This document shows, one piece after another, positions 17,051 to 24,640 of a stretch of DNA of 64,000 bases. The translations under genes were made by a program, and so were the position numbers. Origin of the DNA: Candidatus Babelota bacterium (GTDB lineage Bacteria; Babelota; Babeliae; Babelales; Vermiphilaceae). The stretch is from NCBI GenBank assembly GCA_029262555.1, contig JAJCZE010000008.1:62001-126000 (forward strand), read 5' to 3'. Below the pieces are notes generated by a model that did no database searches, had not been told where the DNA came from, and saw nothing but the letters and a program-made list of their open reading frames with translations. How positions within the stretch are numbered: the stretch's first letter is position 1; every line of letters begins with the position of its first letter.

Positions 17051-17845
17051 ATGCACAAACACTTTTTTGTACTTTCACTCCTCCTCCTTTCAAGCCGGTA
17101 TAGTAATTCAGCAGAGATTAGCATACTCTTAAAAGAGATCGAAATGAAAGATTTAGCCCGTGCTATTGAAGAAGGAAGAGTTGATAGCGTACGCAATTTC
17201 CTTGATAACGGTGCGCCCATCTATGGCTATTTTCCAAAAAAATATACTCCCTTTTTTCATGCAATATGGAAGGCTACAACCAATCCAAGTCTGGCTATAG
17301 AAATAGTCAAACTTTTCTTAGATCGAAAGGCAGATCCAAACTATACTCGCCCTCCAGGTTTTTGCCAGCAAGAGACTCCTATAACACACTCGTGTTGCCA
17401 TTCTATAACTTCCCTAAATGTTGAGCCTCTATTGAAAACACTCATTAAATACGGTGCAAATTTAAATCAAAAAAATGCGGCTGGAGACACACCTCTCCAT
17501 GAGTGTGCTCAGTATAGAAATATAAAAGTTATCAAAGCTCTTCTTCAATTTGGTGCCAATCCTTTTCTAAAAAATAATGTCGGCAAAACTCCTTATGATC
17601 GTGCCGATATAGATGATATAAAAGAAGGACTGAGGGCCGGCGAAGCTAAATGGAAATTAAAAACAAAAAGAACTGGAGGGCGACTATTATTAAAATCTCG
17701 CAGAAGAAAAAAACGAGTGCCACCTGTGGCTACTGGGGCAACAAGCCTGCCTGATACACCTTGGCCAACATGGAATGAAGCACATGACCCGCAAGCAGAT
17801 CAAACAAAAACAAGTCCTCACTCGACCCACTTTCCAATCATGTAG
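17051..17845 (+). CDS. Secreted ankyrin-repeat protein
   Basis: Predicted 264-residue protein with a short signal peptide (FFVLSLLLLSSRYSNSAE). Ankyrin motifs include KDLARAIEEGRVDSVRNFLDNGA, IEIVKLFLDRKADPNY, LLKTLIKYGANLNQKNAAGD followed by TPLHECAQYRNIKVIKALLQ, and FGANPFLKNNVGKTPYDRA. A basic Arg/Lys-rich segment follows (LKSRRRKKRVPP), then a Pro/Thr-rich tail ending near WPTWNEAH. The next ankyrin gene has the same order of parts (basic segment, then PWPKWKESH), so they are tandem paralogs. Secretion and a role in binding host proteins are inference. Confidence 0.85.
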   Translation: MHKHFFVLSLLLLSSRYSNSAEISILLKEIEMKDLARAIEEGRVDSVRNFLDNGAPIYGYFPKKYTPFFHAIWKATTNPSLAIEIVKLFLDRKADPNYTRPPGFCQQETPITHSCCHSITSLNVEPLLKTLIKYGANLNQKNAAGDTPLHECAQYRNIKVIKALLQFGANPFLKNNVGKTPYDRADIDDIKEGLRAGEAKWKLKTKRTGGRLLLKSRRRKKRVPPVATGATSLPDTPWPTWNEAHDPQADQTKTSPHSTHFPIM

Positions 17846-17864
17846 CTCTTTAAAAAATGAATTT

Positions 17865-18695
17865 ATGAAAAGAACAGTTTTTTTATTTTCACTCATATCA
17901 AGCTTATCTATTAATGCAGGTCATGCAACCTCAATAGGATATCGCAATTCTTTTTTTGATATAATCATCAATTCATCTCTGACCCTGGATCTAGCTTCAC
18001 ATCAACAAGAGACTCAAGCAAATTCCCTGCATGATGCTATCTGCAAGGTAGAATACGAAACAGTTAAACAACTTATAAAAAGTGGCGCACTTCTTAATGA
18101 TGCAAGCCAAAAAATCACTCCGGTATTTTCTGCTATCTACACAATTTATGAAGATACAAATCTAACTGAATCATTACGAATTCTTTCGCTCATTTTACAA
18201 AATGGAAGCTCTCCAAACTCACTCAGGATTCATAACGACCAAACAAGCGACACACCACTCACCTATGCCGCAAGATACCGATCCGAAACAACTCTATCAA
18301 CCATAAAACTTTTATTTCAATATGGAGCCTCAGTGCATGCAACAGACAATGAAGGAAATACTCCATTGCACAGTGCTGCAAAATGGAAAAACAATGACTA
18401 CATTAACGCCTTGATTGAACGAGGAGCAAATCCTTTATTGAAAAACAAAGCTTTCAAAACACCCCTTGATATTGCCTTAGAATATCCTTTAGACAGTCAA
18501 GACACGATAAAGCTCTTACAAGCAGCTGAGCTTGAATGGAAAAAAATAAGGTCTTATCGCAGAAAAAGACTTAAATTACCGATCAATACAACAATAAGAA
18601 AAGTACGAAAACGAAAACAGAAACAAATCGCTATCGATATCATTCAAACATTAAACGCACCGTGGCCTAAATGGAAAGAATCACACGCTAATTAA
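17865..18695 (+). CDS. Secreted ankyrin-repeat protein, tandem paralog
   Basis: Predicted 276-residue protein starting MKRTVFLFSLISSLSINAGHA, a signal peptide, which is why I chose ATG 17865 rather than the in-frame 17775. Repeats include LHDAICKVEYETVKQLIKSGA, TIKLLFQYGASVHATDNEGN, TPLHSAAKWKNNDYINALIERGA and NPLLKNKAFKTPLDIA. The basic C-terminal region and the final APWPKWKESH match the end of the upstream ankyrin protein. Its stop overlaps that of the convergent Nudix gene by four bases. Confidence 0.85.
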   Translation: MKRTVFLFSLISSLSINAGHATSIGYRNSFFDIIINSSLTLDLASHQQETQANSLHDAICKVEYETVKQLIKSGALLNDASQKITPVFSAIYTIYEDTNLTESLRILSLILQNGSSPNSLRIHNDQTSDTPLTYAARYRSETTLSTIKLLFQYGASVHATDNEGNTPLHSAAKWKNNDYINALIERGANPLLKNKAFKTPLDIALEYPLDSQDTIKLLQAAELEWKKIRSYRRKRLKLPINTTIRKVRKRKQKQIAIDIIQTLNAPWPKWKESHAN

Positions 18696-19144
18696 TTATC
18701 CCAACCATACTCAGAAATCCAAATACCATTTTGCGGAACGCTTCTTTGTATAATCTCTTTAATATACGGCTCCATCGGACCTGGCAACGACTCTATCGAA
18801 TGAAACTTTAGAACCTCGCATTTATGCGCTTCTCTATTTTGTGGCTCATGATTTGTAAGGTCTACATGAAAAATAAAATTCATATAATCATAAGGAGGTG
18901 ATTTATGATGCATTGACCCAATCAGCACAAGATCATTAGGCTCAACTTTTAAGCCACACTCCTCTTCAAGCTCTCTAATCATTGCTTTAGAACTTGATTC
19001 TCCTTCTGCTACATGCCCAGCAACTAAAGACCAACAGCCGTCCATATGTCCAGTGTTTTGTCGTTTACCAAGCAAAACTGAATTACCTCTTGTGCCAATA
19101 AGATACACAGCTACTCGAGTTTTTTTTCGATTTTTATCATTCAT
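18692..19144 (-). CDS. Nudix hydrolase
   Basis: Predicted 150-residue Nudix-family pyrophosphohydrolase. The Nudix box is complete at residues 43-65: GHVAEGE, then a seven-residue spacer, then RELEEECGL, matching G-x5-E-x7-REUxEExGU. Such enzymes cleave nucleoside diphosphates linked to another group and need Mg or Mn. The substrate cannot be read from the sequence; the family includes MutT-like sanitising enzymes. It starts six bases after the stop of the upstream cupin/IQM-like gene, so the two probably form an operon. It converges with the ankyrin gene with overlapping stops. Confidence 0.93.
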   Translation of the reverse strand: MNDKNRKKTRVAVYLIGTRGNSVLLGKRQNTGHMDGCWSLVAGHVAEGESSSKAMIRELEEECGLKVEPNDLVLIGSMHHKSPPYDYMNFIFHVDLTNHEPQNREAHKCEVLKFHSIESLPGPMEPYIKEIIQRSVPQNGIWISEYGWDN

Positions 19145-19150
19145 TATAGG

Positions 19151-20608
19151 CTACTTTCTTTTTCTATCTCGATATAAAATACATTGTGCACCCGAAACAT
19201 TTACCCCTATTGATTTTAAATAATTACGAGCAATATGCATATGTTCTTTAGATGGCATATAGTGCCCGCTGTATGCTTCAATATCTTTAATTTTTCCATC
19301 CGAGTGAAACGAAAATACACCCACAGACTCTACCGGTCCATAGTCAGTAAAACTGGTATGGCATATAAGATCTGTATTCTCATGATGAAAATCTTTCGGG
19401 GTTGCATACAAAGTGTTTTTCATTAAAACAAAAATGTAATCCTTTGATGTATCTATTGGTTGACCATCAATCATTATATTTTTATCCTTACCGACACAAA
19501 CCTTGCAATGCTCCATTTCTGACGGAGTTAGCTGCTTAACCTGCTGAGTAGATAATTTCGTAGTATTTAAAGCTGCTCGCCAGTTATTCACCTTAAGAAT
19601 CGTATCCCCATTATTAACATCATAATACTGATGTAACGAATGCACCATTTCAGGCAAATAATGAGTACGCAATTGTAATGATTGCAATTGTCTTTTTATA
19701 GCCAATAGCTTCGTCTTTAAGTCTTCTATTGAAATACTTGGAGCATATTTACTTAAATTAACATCTGCTAATTCACTCGGCACAAATACCTGAGAATTTT
19801 CAGCAACTCGATCTGAAGTGAATACTAATGAAATTGCACCCCGGCTTGGATTTATAGAATGAATAAGATGATGTGGCATATAATAAGACTCTCCTGCCCC
19901 AATACGGCACATTTCATTTTTTTTCAATGAAACAGTATCGTTCATAATTCCAGTAACTGGATCAAGAACATAATGATCGCGACATGGACATGGTTCTGTG
20001 CCATCATCTTGAGTTGGCATTAATGATTTAGGCTGATGAATAGCATAGTCAATTGACATATCGCATGTTGATGCTGCTGAAAAAGTATAAAGATCTTGCT
20101 CTAAGTAACCTGTAATTATTTTAGAATAAAAATCCCATTTATGATTATGAGGAAACTCTTTTTCTTCTTGTTTTTCCCAAATATGCAATCGTATTTTCCA
20201 CGAACTTTCTTTATTTCCAGTAGCTAAAACAATTTTCCAAAAGCCCGTTACATTTCGATAAGAGGCTTGCGCTATCTGGCTCAACGCATCTTTATCAGTA
20301 ACGATTCCATCGATAAGATGAATCAGAAAGTTTCGATCAACAGTATGGAATAATTGCTCAAGCGATGTTGTCTTTTCTTGATTACTTTCAGACATTCTCC
20401 AAAGCTCGTTTGCATTATTACCAATTTCACGCAAAGTATCGATACAATTAAACGGAATGTTTTTTTTGCCTAAAAACACATCCTCTTTCAGTGGTGGCGA
20501 TGCTAAATACCATTCTCCTTTAGAATTGATCATTACCGCACCTAAAAAAGAAATTGATAATGCATTCAATAAAACCAGTACCATTATCGGTCTAATAAAT
20601 AATTTCAT
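19151..20608 (-). CDS. Secreted cupin-like protein with a plant-IQM-like C-terminal domain
   Basis: Predicted 485-residue protein with a signal peptide or anchor (residues about 7-24). A cupin-like core is suggested by FPHNHKWDFYSKI (His154, His156) and later YYMPHHLIHSINP (His246, His247, His250), which could hold a metal ion. A helical segment (residues 293-330) follows. The C-terminal part (about 391-476) has DYIFVLMKNTLYATPK, then HTSF, VESVGVFSF, and IEAYSGHYMPSKEHM. This resembles the C-terminal domain of plant IQM calmodulin-binding proteins (FVM...LY, HSSFLAG, SGHYxPT). Both matches are from memory and are inference. GGGA precedes the ATG at 20608. Likely operon with the Nudix gene. 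Confidence 0.6.
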   Translation of the reverse strand: MKLFIRPIMVLVLLNALSISFLGAVMINSKGEWYLASPPLKEDVFLGKKNIPFNCIDTLREIGNNANELWRMSESNQEKTTSLEQLFHTVDRNFLIHLIDGIVTDKDALSQIAQASYRNVTGFWKIVLATGNKESSWKIRLHIWEKQEEKEFPHNHKWDFYSKIITGYLEQDLYTFSAASTCDMSIDYAIHQPKSLMPTQDDGTEPCPCRDHYVLDPVTGIMNDTVSLKKNEMCRIGAGESYYMPHHLIHSINPSRGAISLVFTSDRVAENSQVFVPSELADVNLSKYAPSISIEDLKTKLLAIKRQLQSLQLRTHYLPEMVHSLHQYYDVNNGDTILKVNNWRAALNTTKLSTQQVKQLTPSEMEHCKVCVGKDKNIMIDGQPIDTSKDYIFVLMKNTLYATPKDFHHENTDLICHTSFTDYGPVESVGVFSFHSDGKIKDIEAYSGHYMPSKEHMHIARNYLKSIGVNVSGAQCILYRDRKRK

Positions 20609-20793
20609 AGCTGGATCCCTTTTACTGTTTAACCTGAAAACTATTTCAGCAAATTATAGTCTACAATAAGCAAATGTCGAAAAAATCAATAGAAATAAGC
20701 ATAATACACCCATACATTTTACTTTTCCTGAAAGCTATCGCTACAGTGTAATTCATATAAAATATATGAATTAAAACAGGTAAGGTAGTAATA

Positions 20794-21108
20794 ATGAAAA
20801 AAGTAGCACTCTGTATGATTCTTTTTTGCACGTCTGCTGCGTGTCTGGGTGGATTTAAAAATTGGATACGTAGACATCTTTTACGTGAGCATATAGTAAG
20901 ACAATCTTCTGCACCTACAGAGACTGATCCATTATTAAGCAATCCAAAGTTGCAATCTATTTCTAATCCATATAACGGCACCGTAAAAATACCTATCTAT
21001 GAAACAGATAAAAATGGAATTGAAACTACTAACTACATCCGAATGGATATAAAGCTTTACTGGCTGCTGATATCTAATGGGCTTTTTCAACCAAGAGATG
21101 TTAGCTAA
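20794..21108 (+). CDS. Small secreted protein, possibly a lipoprotein
   Basis: Predicted 104-residue protein with a hydrophobic N-terminus (MKKVALCMILFCTSAAC). The Cys at residue 17 could be a lipid-attachment site, but SAAC is a poor lipobox. The mature part is basic near its start (KNWIRRHLLREH), then polar, with no recognised domain. A poor GGTAAGG site precedes the ATG. The 3' end overlaps the convergent maf gene by eight bases. Confidence 0.55.
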   Translation: MKKVALCMILFCTSAACLGGFKNWIRRHLLREHIVRQSSAPTETDPLLSNPKLQSISNPYNGTVKIPIYETDKNGIETTNYIRMDIKLYWLLISNGLFQPRDVS

Positions 21109-21709
21109 AAAACCCCATGCGCTCAAGCGCCTCGCGCAACTCATACATCGGCAATCCTACGATCGTAGAATAAGAACCGTTTACATATTTTAAAAACTGG
21201 GCTCCATAGAGTTCAATAGCAATTGCATTCGAACAAGAAAGCCCGATAGAGTTATCAAGATATCGATCGATCCAATTATCCGGCACGTAAAAAAGATATT
21301 CTGCCAATACTACTTCATGAATACGTTCGGCAATCTTCCACTCACCATTTTGAAAAACTTTTTTATCTAAGCAAAAAGCAGAACATAACTTACTGCCACC
21401 TCGGGCTTGTTTAATCTTTGCAATCGCATCTTCACGATCTTTCGGCTTACCTTGAATTGCCCCATCTGAATCTTGGCATAATGTATCACCCGTAAGCACA
21501 AACATCACATCGCCCTCTTTGCCTTCCGGTAAAACAACGTGATTCATTTTATACAACGAAATAGATGCAACGAGTTTATCCAGAGGCAGCGTCCAATCAC
21601 ACGCAGATTCATCTGCATCTTGATGTAAAAGCTCGAACGGTATTTCTGATTCTTTAAGTAGTTGTTGTCTTGAATAAGACTGAGATGCTAAGTGGAGAGT
21701 ATGTTTCAT
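21101..21709 (-). CDS. maf: Maf-family nucleotide pyrophosphatase
   Basis: Predicted 202-residue Maf/YhdE-family protein, a house-cleaning enzyme that hydrolyses non-canonical or damaged nucleoside triphosphates to monophosphates. Family hallmarks: LASQSYSRQQLL at the N-terminus, a GDTLCQDSDGAIQGKPKDRE segment matching DTxVxxxGxIxGKPxD, and GSYSTIVGLPMYELREAL near the end. Length is normal. It follows tRNA-Gln on the same strand by 11 bases and may be co-transcribed with it. Confidence 0.92.
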   Translation of the reverse strand: MKHTLHLASQSYSRQQLLKESEIPFELLHQDADESACDWTLPLDKLVASISLYKMNHVVLPEGKEGDVMFVLTGDTLCQDSDGAIQGKPKDREDAIAKIKQARGGSKLCSAFCLDKKVFQNGEWKIAERIHEVVLAEYLFYVPDNWIDRYLDNSIGLSCSNAIAIELYGAQFLKYVNGSYSTIVGLPMYELREALERMGFFS

Positions 21710-21720
21710 AGAAGTTTTAT

Positions 21721-21795
21721 TGGTTGGGGCGGGAGGGATCGAACCTCCGCATCATAGGACCAAAACCTATTGCCTTACCGCTTGGCTACGCCCCA
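21721..21795 (-). tRNA. tRNA-Gln (anticodon TTG), CCA encoded
   Basis: On the minus strand the 5' acceptor arm TGGGGCG pairs with CGCCCCA, followed by discriminator A and an encoded CCA. The anticodon arm is ATAGG-TTTTGGT-CCTAT, which puts TTG at the anticodon, reading CAA. The T-arm GGAGG-TTCGATC-CCTCC is clear. All cloverleaf arms can be formed in 75 bases. Confidence 0.97.
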
Positions 21796-21869
21796 ATAAA
21801 ATGATAATCAATGATGTATTGAGCCAGGCACGATTCATAAGACATATAAAATCTTAATCCAATGCACTG

Positions 21870-22151
21870 TTATGCAAGCTGCAGCTCTACGCCGCTTTCT
21901 ATAGCTTTCTTATATTCTTCAATTACGCGATTTTCAATCAATTGCCGAGTATCCGAATTTAGCGGATGGACAATATCTCTAAAGGTGCCATCTTTTCTTT
22001 TTCGGGAGGGCATCGATACAAACAAGCCCTTGTTTCCCTCGATCACCTTTAAATCCCTAATGATAAAGCAATTGTCAAATACAACTGTCGCGTATGCTTT
22101 GAGTCTTCCGCCATCTTTGGCTGCAAAAACTTTCACTTCAGTTATTTCCAT
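21870..22151 (-). CDS. spoVG: SpoVG regulator
   Basis: Predicted 93-residue SpoVG, a small RNA/DNA-binding regulator with a septation-linked role in Bacillus that is conserved in many non-spore-formers. Diagnostic stretches are MEITEVKVFAAKDGGRLKAY, FDNCFIIRDLKVIEG, KGLFVSMPSRKRKDG and FRDIVHPLNSDTR. I chose ATG 22151 because homologs begin there and AAAGGA lies upstream; the frame extends to 22199. It sits between rsmH and tRNA-Gln on the same strand, consistent with a link to cell division. Confidence 0.95.
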   Translation of the reverse strand: MEITEVKVFAAKDGGRLKAYATVVFDNCFIIRDLKVIEGNKGLFVSMPSRKRKDGTFRDIVHPLNSDTRQLIENRVIEEYKKAIESGVELQLA

Positions 22152-22271
22152 GGCTGTAATCCTTTGGAGATTTACGCTTCCTTTTTTATTTCTGCTCACT
22201 ATCTACTCTCGCAGATGTAGCTAATTTTATAAGATACACTCGTTTTGTCAAATTATTCTTACGTTACGGCC

Positions 22272-23174
22272 CTATCGAGCAATGCGAGCGGCTGCACGTA
22301 CTTTTGCTGATCGGGAAGAAGGATTTCGTGCAAGCTCTTGCTCAGAGGGCGCAACCGGCTTTTTCGTGATAATTTCAAGCTCGCCTTCTTGCTCTTTATC
22401 TTTAAAAAACTGTTTTACAATGCGATCTTCCAGGGAATGAAAACTGATACAGACAATACGTCCGCCGGGAGAGAGTAATCCAAGCGATTGCTTTAAAAAA
22501 TCGGTAATATTATCAAGCTCTCGATTCACCTGGATTCGAAGCGCTTGAAACACTCGAGTAGCCGGATGAACGTTCGATTTTTTATTACGAGGCACAATTC
22601 GCGCAATCAAACTTGCTAACTGCTGGGTAGTTTTAAAGCGCTCTGTTTTGCGATCATGAACAATCGCTTCCGCAATTTTTTTGGAATAACGCTCTTCACC
22701 GTATGTGAAAAAAATATGCATCAATTCTTCTTGCGATGCTCGATTGATAATATCGCCCGCAGTGGTTTTAAAGTGAGCTGCAGACATTCGCATATCAAGA
22801 GGGGTATCACGATAAATAGAAAAGCCGGGACGCTCTACAATTTGCATTTGCGAGGTTCCAAAATCGGCAAGTACGCCATCAATTTGCGAAATTGAGTCTT
22901 TTTTTAAAATACGCCAGATATGAGCAAAACTTCCAAATCGCGAAATAAAACGATCGCCAAATTCTTTCTCTAAAAGAGGAGCGTACGTATCTAAAGATTC
23001 CTGATCCCAATCAAGCGCTATTACGCGGCACGTTGGATCAGACTCTAAAATTGCGCGGGTATGCCCACCACTTCCAAAAGTGGCATCCACATACAGGCCA
23101 TTTGGCTTAATATTTAAAAGCTCAATAACCTCATTCGGCATAACTGTTTTATGAAAAAAAGTAGGTGATTCCAT
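22272..23174 (-). CDS. rsmH: 16S rRNA (cytosine-N4) methyltransferase RsmH
   Basis: This S-adenosylmethionine-dependent enzyme methylates N4 of C1402 of 16S rRNA in the ribosomal P site. Predicted 300 residues, normal length. Motifs: DATFGSGGHTRAIL for cofactor binding, IDGVLADFGTSQMQ, RPGFSIYRDTPLDMRM, then FQALRIQVNRELDNI and CISFHSLEDRIVKQFF near the end. The ATG follows the murF stop without a gap (TAAATG), so the genes are coupled. It belongs to a mur/fts-type cluster. Confidence 0.96.
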   Translation of the reverse strand: MESPTFFHKTVMPNEVIELLNIKPNGLYVDATFGSGGHTRAILESDPTCRVIALDWDQESLDTYAPLLEKEFGDRFISRFGSFAHIWRILKKDSISQIDGVLADFGTSQMQIVERPGFSIYRDTPLDMRMSAAHFKTTAGDIINRASQEELMHIFFTYGEERYSKKIAEAIVHDRKTERFKTTQQLASLIARIVPRNKKSNVHPATRVFQALRIQVNRELDNITDFLKQSLGLLSPGGRIVCISFHSLEDRIVKQFFKDKEQEGELEIITKKPVAPSEQELARNPSSRSAKVRAAARIAR

Positions 23175-24569
23175 TTATTTTGCACACTGATCTACAAGGT
23201 TTAGTAATCCAACGCCATTTGATCCTTTTACTAAAATCAAATGATCATTTACGGGCACTTCTTTTTCAAGTAATTCCGACGCTTGCTGCCATGTTTCGGC
23301 CCGCTCTACTTTTACTCCAAGCGGTAACGTCTTCTCAACCCATTGTACCAGATTGCCCACTAAAATCACCCTTTTTAGCGATGGCGCTTTACGGAAAAAT
23401 CGTCCAATTTGGCGATGCCAAAAGGGGCTATTTACCCCTAATTCAAGCATATCTCCCAAAACCACCGTTTTATATGCACCCGTTTCTATCGTTTGAAATG
23501 CTGCCAAAGACGCTTTTACGCTTTCAGGATTTGCATTATAGCAATCGCTAATAATAGCACCTTTCCCACTCTTTAATACTCGGCGCTCAAACCTTCCGGG
23601 AATTACTACTGGCTCTTGAATTGCTTGGCATATTACATCATGAGGAATATCTAAAATATGCCCTACAGCAGCTGCTACTAAGGCAGCAGTAATCGCTCCT
23701 GCATGGGGATTTTCAAGAACAATGTTGTATTTGTCTTTATAGATTTTTAATATGCACCGAATATGCGCATCAACCACCCGTACTTTACGGGCTTGAATTT
23801 GATTGGTTGTTTTAGAACCAAATTTAATAATCGGATGCGGATAAGAAACCGTTGCAGAGAGTGGCTGATCTCCATTTACAATACCGATATTTTTTTCGGT
23901 GAAGTATTTAAAAATATCTCGTTTTTCCACCGCAATATCCTGCAACGATCCAAGCCCTTCCATATGGCTATGGCCAATACTGGTAATAATTCCAATTGTC
24001 GGTTTTACCACCTGTGCCAATAATGCCATTTGCCCACGTCGATCAATGCCCATTTCAAATACAGCAACCTCGTGATGTGAACGCAGTCGAAGCATATTTA
24101 ACGAAACGCCAATCAACGTGTTTTGATTTCCACGCGAAGCTATAAATTCCATACCAGCGGTTTTCAAAAGATTCGCAATCGATTCTTTACAAGAGGTTTT
24201 ACCCACAGATCCGGTGACTCCGATAATCGGAATCGAAAACTGTTCTCGCCATGCTGTTGCCAAAGCTATTAATGCATCAAAGGGGTCTGGCACAACAATA
24301 AGAAGTTTATTTTCAAGATTATTTTCTTTTAATGATTGCAGACATTCGTCTAGCTTATCCTGCGCAATCAAAGCACCCGCTGCCCCATTCTTACATGCGC
24401 TTGCTACAAAAGAGTGGCCATCATACCGCTCACCTTTGATCGCCACAAACACCGTGTCTACTGAAAGAGAGCGGGAATCTACACTGAAATCGCAATCAGC
24501 AGGAATCGTTCCAATAATTGATACATTAGAAATTATGTTGCGAATAAATTGCTCGTCAAATCGAATCAA
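23175..24569 (-). CDS. murF: UDP-MurNAc-tripeptide:D-Ala-D-Ala ligase MurF
   Basis: This cytoplasmic Mur ligase adds D-Ala-D-Ala to the UDP-MurNAc-tripeptide, the last soluble step of peptidoglycan precursor synthesis. Predicted 464 residues. It has the ATP loop GVTGSVGKTSCKE, the Mur-ligase segment NQNTLIGVSLN, EMGIDRRGQM and ISDCYNANPESVKASL. The start is unusual: no in-frame ATG is present, and the likely start is TTG at 24569 with a weak GGA six bases upstream. The frame is open ten codons further up, where an ATT after AGGA would be an alternative. Its presence shows peptidoglycan is still made. Confidence 0.94.
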   Translation of the reverse strand: MIRFDEQFIRNIISNVSIIGTIPADCDFSVDSRSLSVDTVFVAIKGERYDGHSFVASACKNGAAGALIAQDKLDECLQSLKENNLENKLLIVVPDPFDALIALATAWREQFSIPIIGVTGSVGKTSCKESIANLLKTAGMEFIASRGNQNTLIGVSLNMLRLRSHHEVAVFEMGIDRRGQMALLAQVVKPTIGIITSIGHSHMEGLGSLQDIAVEKRDIFKYFTEKNIGIVNGDQPLSATVSYPHPIIKFGSKTTNQIQARKVRVVDAHIRCILKIYKDKYNIVLENPHAGAITAALVAAAVGHILDIPHDVICQAIQEPVVIPGRFERRVLKSGKGAIISDCYNANPESVKASLAAFQTIETGAYKTVVLGDMLELGVNSPFWHRQIGRFFRKAPSLKRVILVGNLVQWVEKTLPLGVKVERAETWQQASELLEKEVPVNDHLILVKGSNGVGLLNLVDQCAK

Positions 24570-24640
24570 AACAGTTCCATTTCGTTCAAAAATACTATCC
24601 TAAAATCGTCACTACTATCTACGCTAATCTTTCAGATTAC

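Noticed and set aside
18692-18695. Frameshift joining the ankyrin and Nudix genes
   Set aside because: They are on opposite strands and simply share overlapping stop codons in a TTAATTAATTA stretch.
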